Source of the DNA: Arenicella chitinivorans
GTDB lineage: Bacteria > Pseudomonadota > Gammaproteobacteria > Arenicellales > Arenicellaceae
Direction of reading: 5' to 3'
Assembly (NCBI RefSeq): GCF_014651515.1
Contig: NZ_BMXA01000001.1
Coordinates: forward strand, 558,001-622,000
DNA: 64,000 bases
In this document: positions 60,989 through 64,000 of the stretch, piece by piece
Position numbering within the stretch: position 1 is the first letter of the stretch
Layout: every line of letters starts with the position of its first letter
The notes under the pieces: model-generated
Told to the model about the DNA's origin: nothing
The model's input: only the letters and a program-made list of their open reading frames with translations
The model's database searches: none
Translations under genes and position numbers: made by a program

Positions 60989-61525
60989 ATGAAGGGGATA
61001 ATTTTGTCAGAGTTTGTTGAGTTTCTGGAGGATACTGTCGGTCCAGAGCAGGCGCAGGCTATTATTGATAACAGTGGAGTGTCATCGGGCGGTGCGTACT
61101 CGCGAGTAGGTCAGTACGATTACCAAGAACTGATTCAATTGCTGACTCAGGCGGTCACGGATACAGAGCACGAGACGTCTTTCTTGCTGCAAGCGTTTTC
61201 AGATCATTTGTTTGGGGTGTTTAAACGTGACTATCAGGTGTTCTTTGACGGTGTATCTTCTGCTGCCCAAATGTTGTCTCAGATTGATAACCATATCCAT
61301 GTGGAGGTAAAAAAGCTGTACCCAGACGCGGAACTGCCAAAGTTTGAATACCAGACAGACGGCAAGCAGTTTACACTGGACTATCAATCACCAAGGCCGC
61401 TGGCGGCGGTGGCGCAAGCGCTGGTGAATGCTTGTATTAAATATTTTGGAAATAGGGAAGAGTTGGTCTCGTGTGAAATTGCTGAGGATCAATGTGCAGC
61501 AAAATTTGTGATTCAGCTAATCTGA
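60989..61525 (+). CDS. H-NOX heme nitric-oxide sensor
   Basis: 178-aa heme domain of the H-NOX (HNOB) family, which binds NO and, in facultative species, regulates a partner kinase. It begins MKGIILSEFVEFLED, as the family does. The proximal heme ligand is His104 in HIHVEVKKLYPDAELPKF, and the heme-propionate motif YxSxR is Y132/S134/R136 in DYQSPRP. There is no obvious distal-pocket Tyr as in O2-binding forms, so NO is the likely ligand; this is inference. It starts 15 bp after the HTH-receiver gene and ends 41 bp before the kinase gene. Confidence 0.93.
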   Translation: MKGIILSEFVEFLEDTVGPEQAQAIIDNSGVSSGGAYSRVGQYDYQELIQLLTQAVTDTEHETSFLLQAFSDHLFGVFKRDYQVFFDGVSSAAQMLSQIDNHIHVEVKKLYPDAELPKFEYQTDGKQFTLDYQSPRPLAAVAQALVNACIKYFGNREELVSCEIAEDQCAAKFVIQLI

Positions 61526-61566
61526 GCTGAATTAGTCAAGCCTTTACTCGGGGGGAATATAAGGCA

Positions 61567-63291
61567 ATGTCTAACGATCTGGATAATCAATTACGGTTGG
61601 CGCGTTCGCGCGCGGAACGGCTGAAAGCGGCACGGGATCAAGCTGAAACCTTGCTGGAGAAGAAGTCCCGAGAATTGTATGAGCTGAATCAACAACTGGA
61701 GTTAGCACATAAAGGTCTGGAAGACGAAGTGAAGCAGGCGACCTACGAGCTATCAATCAGTAATCAGCGCTTGCAAAAAACACTAAATGAACGCCTGCGC
61801 TTTATTGGCCAGATGAGCCACGAGGTGCGAACGCCACTAAACGCCATCACTGGATTGTCCGAACTGCTACTCAAGACCGACTTGTCGACCTCGCAATACG
61901 ACTATGTGGATACCATTAACAGCGCCGCCAGGTCCTTGATCGTACTGCTCAATGACATGCTGGATATCACTAAGATAGAAGCCGGTAAATTAGTGTTGCA
62001 ACCGGTGGATGTCGACACGGCGCGACTTCATCGTAACTTAGTGGCCATGTTTCAGCTAGAAGCTGATCAAAAGGGTTTGGATCTACGATTGGAACTCGAC
62101 CCTTCTCTGCCGTCATTTGTGCGCTTGGACAAGGGCCGCTATCGGCAAATTCTTAATAACCTCGTTTCCAATGCAATCAAGAACACGGAGTCGGGTTCGG
62201 TGCGCATTAAACTGTCGTTCATTCCCAACCCTAACGGCGCGCAAACAGGTGAGCTTTGTATTGATGTGGTTGACACGGGTGTGGGGATACCACCCGAACA
62301 AATTGAAAAAATTTTTAATGCGTATGAACAATTGGGCGAGCCGCAGTGCGGTGTTGGGCTTGGTTTAGCCATCTGTTCTCAGTTGTGCGCATTGATGCAC
62401 GGCAGTATCCGATGTCGCAGCCAAGTTGGTCATGGCAGTGTCTTTGAGGTGCGATTACCAACGGACGTGTCCAGCGCTAATGTGGCTGATGCGCAAGCGG
62501 CGGTTACGTTTGCTGATCCGGCCAAGGCCCCTAAGCCACGTATCCTGGTGGCAGAAGATAATCCGATTAATCAAAAGGTATTAGCAGCCCAACTGGCACA
62601 GCTGGGTCAACATGCTGACATGGTAGACAACGGCGCAGAAGCGCTACAGCGATTACAAACCCATGATTATGATTTGGTTTTGATGGACATCATCATGCCG
62701 ATCATGGACGGAGAGCAAACAATCAAGGCAATTCGTGAGGCAGAGCCTCGCATTGCTGGCCATTATTGCGTAGCACTAACCGCATCCAATTACCAAGATC
62801 AAAAACAACGATTGCTGGATATGGGATTCGATGAGTTTCTCGGCAAACCGCTGAGTTTAAACGAATTGGCAAACATGTTGGCACAGGTCCCGATGCCGCA
62901 GGGTGCTTTGGCGTCAAGCGACCGCGGCCATCAAAGCGCGTTCGACTCAAGTTACTTTAAAACTCAGTTTGGCGATATTTGGGAAACCGTATTTGTCGAA
63001 ATTGCGGATACCTTTCTTGCTCACACAAGCGCCAGCTTAGTTGCCTTGCAGGCCGCCATCGAGGCGGGTGAGTCTGATTCGATTTCGAAAATAGGTCATT
63101 CGCTGAAAGGTGCTGCCGCCAGTATGGGGGAATCAACACTGTCGGCCTTGTTTGAGCAGGTAGAGCGTGAACCAGACTCGATCCAGCTCACCGACTGGCA
63201 GGAGGAAATCGAGGCTCAATGGGCTCTAGTCTCATCCGTAATTCGGGAAGAGGTAGCGCGGATTACAAGGAAACAACAGGCGGTAGGTTGA
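61567..63291 (+). CDS. Hybrid histidine kinase with receiver and Hpt domain
   Basis: 574 aa, no TM helix, hence cytosolic. An N-terminal coiled coil (about 5-78) leads to HisKA with His85 in MSHEVRTPLNAI, a HATPase domain (about 190-298, N box LNNLVSNAIKNT, G boxes DTGVGIPPEQIEKIF and GVGLGLAI), a receiver (about 325-440, phosphoacceptor Asp374 in LVLMDIIMPIMDG) and a C-terminal Hpt with His511 in IGHSLKGAAASMG. It has no sensor of its own; H-NOX encoded next door is the expected input, and the Hpt would pass phosphate to the HTH-receiver protein. Confidence 0.95.
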   Translation: MSNDLDNQLRLARSRAERLKAARDQAETLLEKKSRELYELNQQLELAHKGLEDEVKQATYELSISNQRLQKTLNERLRFIGQMSHEVRTPLNAITGLSELLLKTDLSTSQYDYVDTINSAARSLIVLLNDMLDITKIEAGKLVLQPVDVDTARLHRNLVAMFQLEADQKGLDLRLELDPSLPSFVRLDKGRYRQILNNLVSNAIKNTESGSVRIKLSFIPNPNGAQTGELCIDVVDTGVGIPPEQIEKIFNAYEQLGEPQCGVGLGLAICSQLCALMHGSIRCRSQVGHGSVFEVRLPTDVSSANVADAQAAVTFADPAKAPKPRILVAEDNPINQKVLAAQLAQLGQHADMVDNGAEALQRLQTHDYDLVLMDIIMPIMDGEQTIKAIREAEPRIAGHYCVALTASNYQDQKQRLLDMGFDEFLGKPLSLNELANMLAQVPMPQGALASSDRGHQSAFDSSYFKTQFGDIWETVFVEIADTFLAHTSASLVALQAAIEAGESDSISKIGHSLKGAAASMGESTLSALFEQVEREPDSIQLTDWQEEIEAQWALVSSVIREEVARITRKQQAVG

Positions 63292-63294
63292 ATT

Positions 63295-64000
63295 ATGGGC
63301 TGGATTAAATCACTGCAGACGCGGGTGGCAAACAACGTCTTTCTGACCAATTTAGGTTGGCTTGGGGCGAGTGAAGTCGTCGTGCGTGCAACGCGGTTAA
63401 TCACCGCCGTGGTGTTGGCAAGAATGTTGGATCCGCTCGCATTTGGACTGGCTGCGCTGGTGCTCACGGTCAATGAGCTCATTCGGGTGTTTAGCCGTAA
63501 TGGTATTGGTGCCAAAATTGTGCAATGCGATGAGAGTCAATTGGACGAGGTGTGTAACACCGCATATCGGCTGAATCTGCTGTTTTGCTTCAGTCTGTTT
63601 GTGTTTCAGGTATTGATAGCGTATCCGCTGGCCGATTGGTATGACGCACCAAGTTTGGTGCCAATGTTACAAATTCTGGCACTGACCTACTTATTAATGC
63701 CGTTTGGTATGGTGCATGCGGCGTTAGTACAACGGCAACAACGGCTTAAATCCGTTGCCATGATTGATGGTGGGCAGGTAGCCACAGATAATCTGATTAC
63801 CGCTATCTTAGCGCTCTGTGGTCTGGGGGCATGGGCGATTGTGTTACCGAAATTTCTCACTACCCCAATTTGGTTAATTGGCTATCGGCGTGCAATTGTT
63901 TGGCGGCCGAGTGGGGCGGTGTTGAGCTTACCGCTGTGGCGTGAGGTGCTGGAGTTCGGACGTTATTTCCTAAGCATCGAGGTGCTTAAAACCGCACGTC
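63295..64000 (+). CDS. Polysaccharide/oligosaccharide flippase, 3' end outside window
   Basis: The ATG at 63295 is 3 bp after the kinase stop and the frame stays open to the window edge (235 codons seen). Hydrophobic helices alternate with short basic loops from residue 20 on, and the N terminus (NLGWLGASEVVVRATRLITAVVLARMLDPLAFGLAALVL) matches the lipopolysaccharide-biosynthesis/MOP flippase (WzxC, polysaccharide_synt_3) family. It should move lipid-linked sugar across the inner membrane. Its tight spacing suggests it is in the H-NOX operon or that an exopolysaccharide cluster begins here. Confidence 0.85.
   Translation, partial: MGWIKSLQTRVANNVFLTNLGWLGASEVVVRATRLITAVVLARMLDPLAFGLAALVLTVNELIRVFSRNGIGAKIVQCDESQLDEVCNTAYRLNLLFCFSLFVFQVLIAYPLADWYDAPSLVPMLQILALTYLLMPFGMVHAALVQRQQRLKSVAMIDGGQVATDNLITAILALCGLGAWAIVLPKFLTTPIWLIGYRRAIVWRPSGAVLSLPLWREVLEFGRYFLSIEVLKTAR

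Overview
The window reads as chromosome of a free-living, respiring gammaproteobacterium of moderate GC. I cannot place it further; orders such as Arenicellales are possible but unproven. The evidence is gene order: serC-pheA-tyrA-aroA-cmk-rpsA-ihfB, carA-carB-greA with divergent yhbY/rlmE, ftsH-folP-glmM-tpiA-secG-tRNA-Leu, infC-rpmI-rplT-pheS-pheT-ihfA-merR, and glnK-amtB are all classical gammaproteobacterial neighbourhoods. No phage, insertion sequence or CRISPR array was seen.

Layout. 1-1.5 kb: a secreted aspzincin (M35-like) metallopeptidase. 1.7-10.4 kb: serine and aromatic amino-acid biosynthesis running into cmk, rpsA and ihfB, with serA inserted between serC and pheA. 10.5-14.3 kb: lapA-lapB (LPS control), an acidic protein of unknown function and dapB. 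14.3-19.4 kb: carAB with a possible attenuator leader, then greA. 19.4-26.4 kb: yhbY, rlmE, ftsH, folP, glmM, tpiA, secG and tRNA-Leu(GAG). 26.5-31.3 kb: an accessory stretch between tRNA-Leu and tRNA-Asn. It holds a ferredoxin, a nitroreductase, a 1.15-kb gene-poor segment with a candidate structured RNA, a FabH-like ketosynthase and a seven-TM protein with a Fis-type HTH tail. 31.4-34.1 kb: a lone FimT/GspH pseudopilin and uvrB. 34.2-39.5 kb: a TSUP permease, then an ECF sigma / FecR / STN-TonB receptor surface-signalling set. 39.7-43.3 kb: glutamate dehydrogenase, a DAACS symporter sharing its terminator, an 11-bp tandem repeat and a YidB-like protein. 43.5-49.7 kb: tRNA-Val and the infC to merR translation cluster, with infC apparently starting at AUA. 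49.9-52.8 kb: a TorF-type outer-membrane protein and glnK-amtB with a consensus sigma-54 promoter and two NtrC sites. 52.9-57 kb: a small membrane protein, a LysR regulator, comM, a cold-shock protein and a short hypothetical gene. 57.5-59.6 kb: a stand-alone EF-G of the second type. 59.7-64 kb: a lipoprotein, then an H-NOX nitric-oxide signalling operon (HTH-receiver, H-NOX, hybrid kinase-Hpt) and the start of a polysaccharide flippase cut by the window edge.

The most unusual parts are the ketosynthase / 7TM-HTH pair with the structured intergenic DNA beside it, and the H-NOX operon, whose likely output is an excisionase-type HTH fused to a receiver. Several regulatory elements were read directly from the sequence: the sigma-54/NtrC control of glnK, the carA leader, the fusA-like 5' leader hairpin and the infC start.
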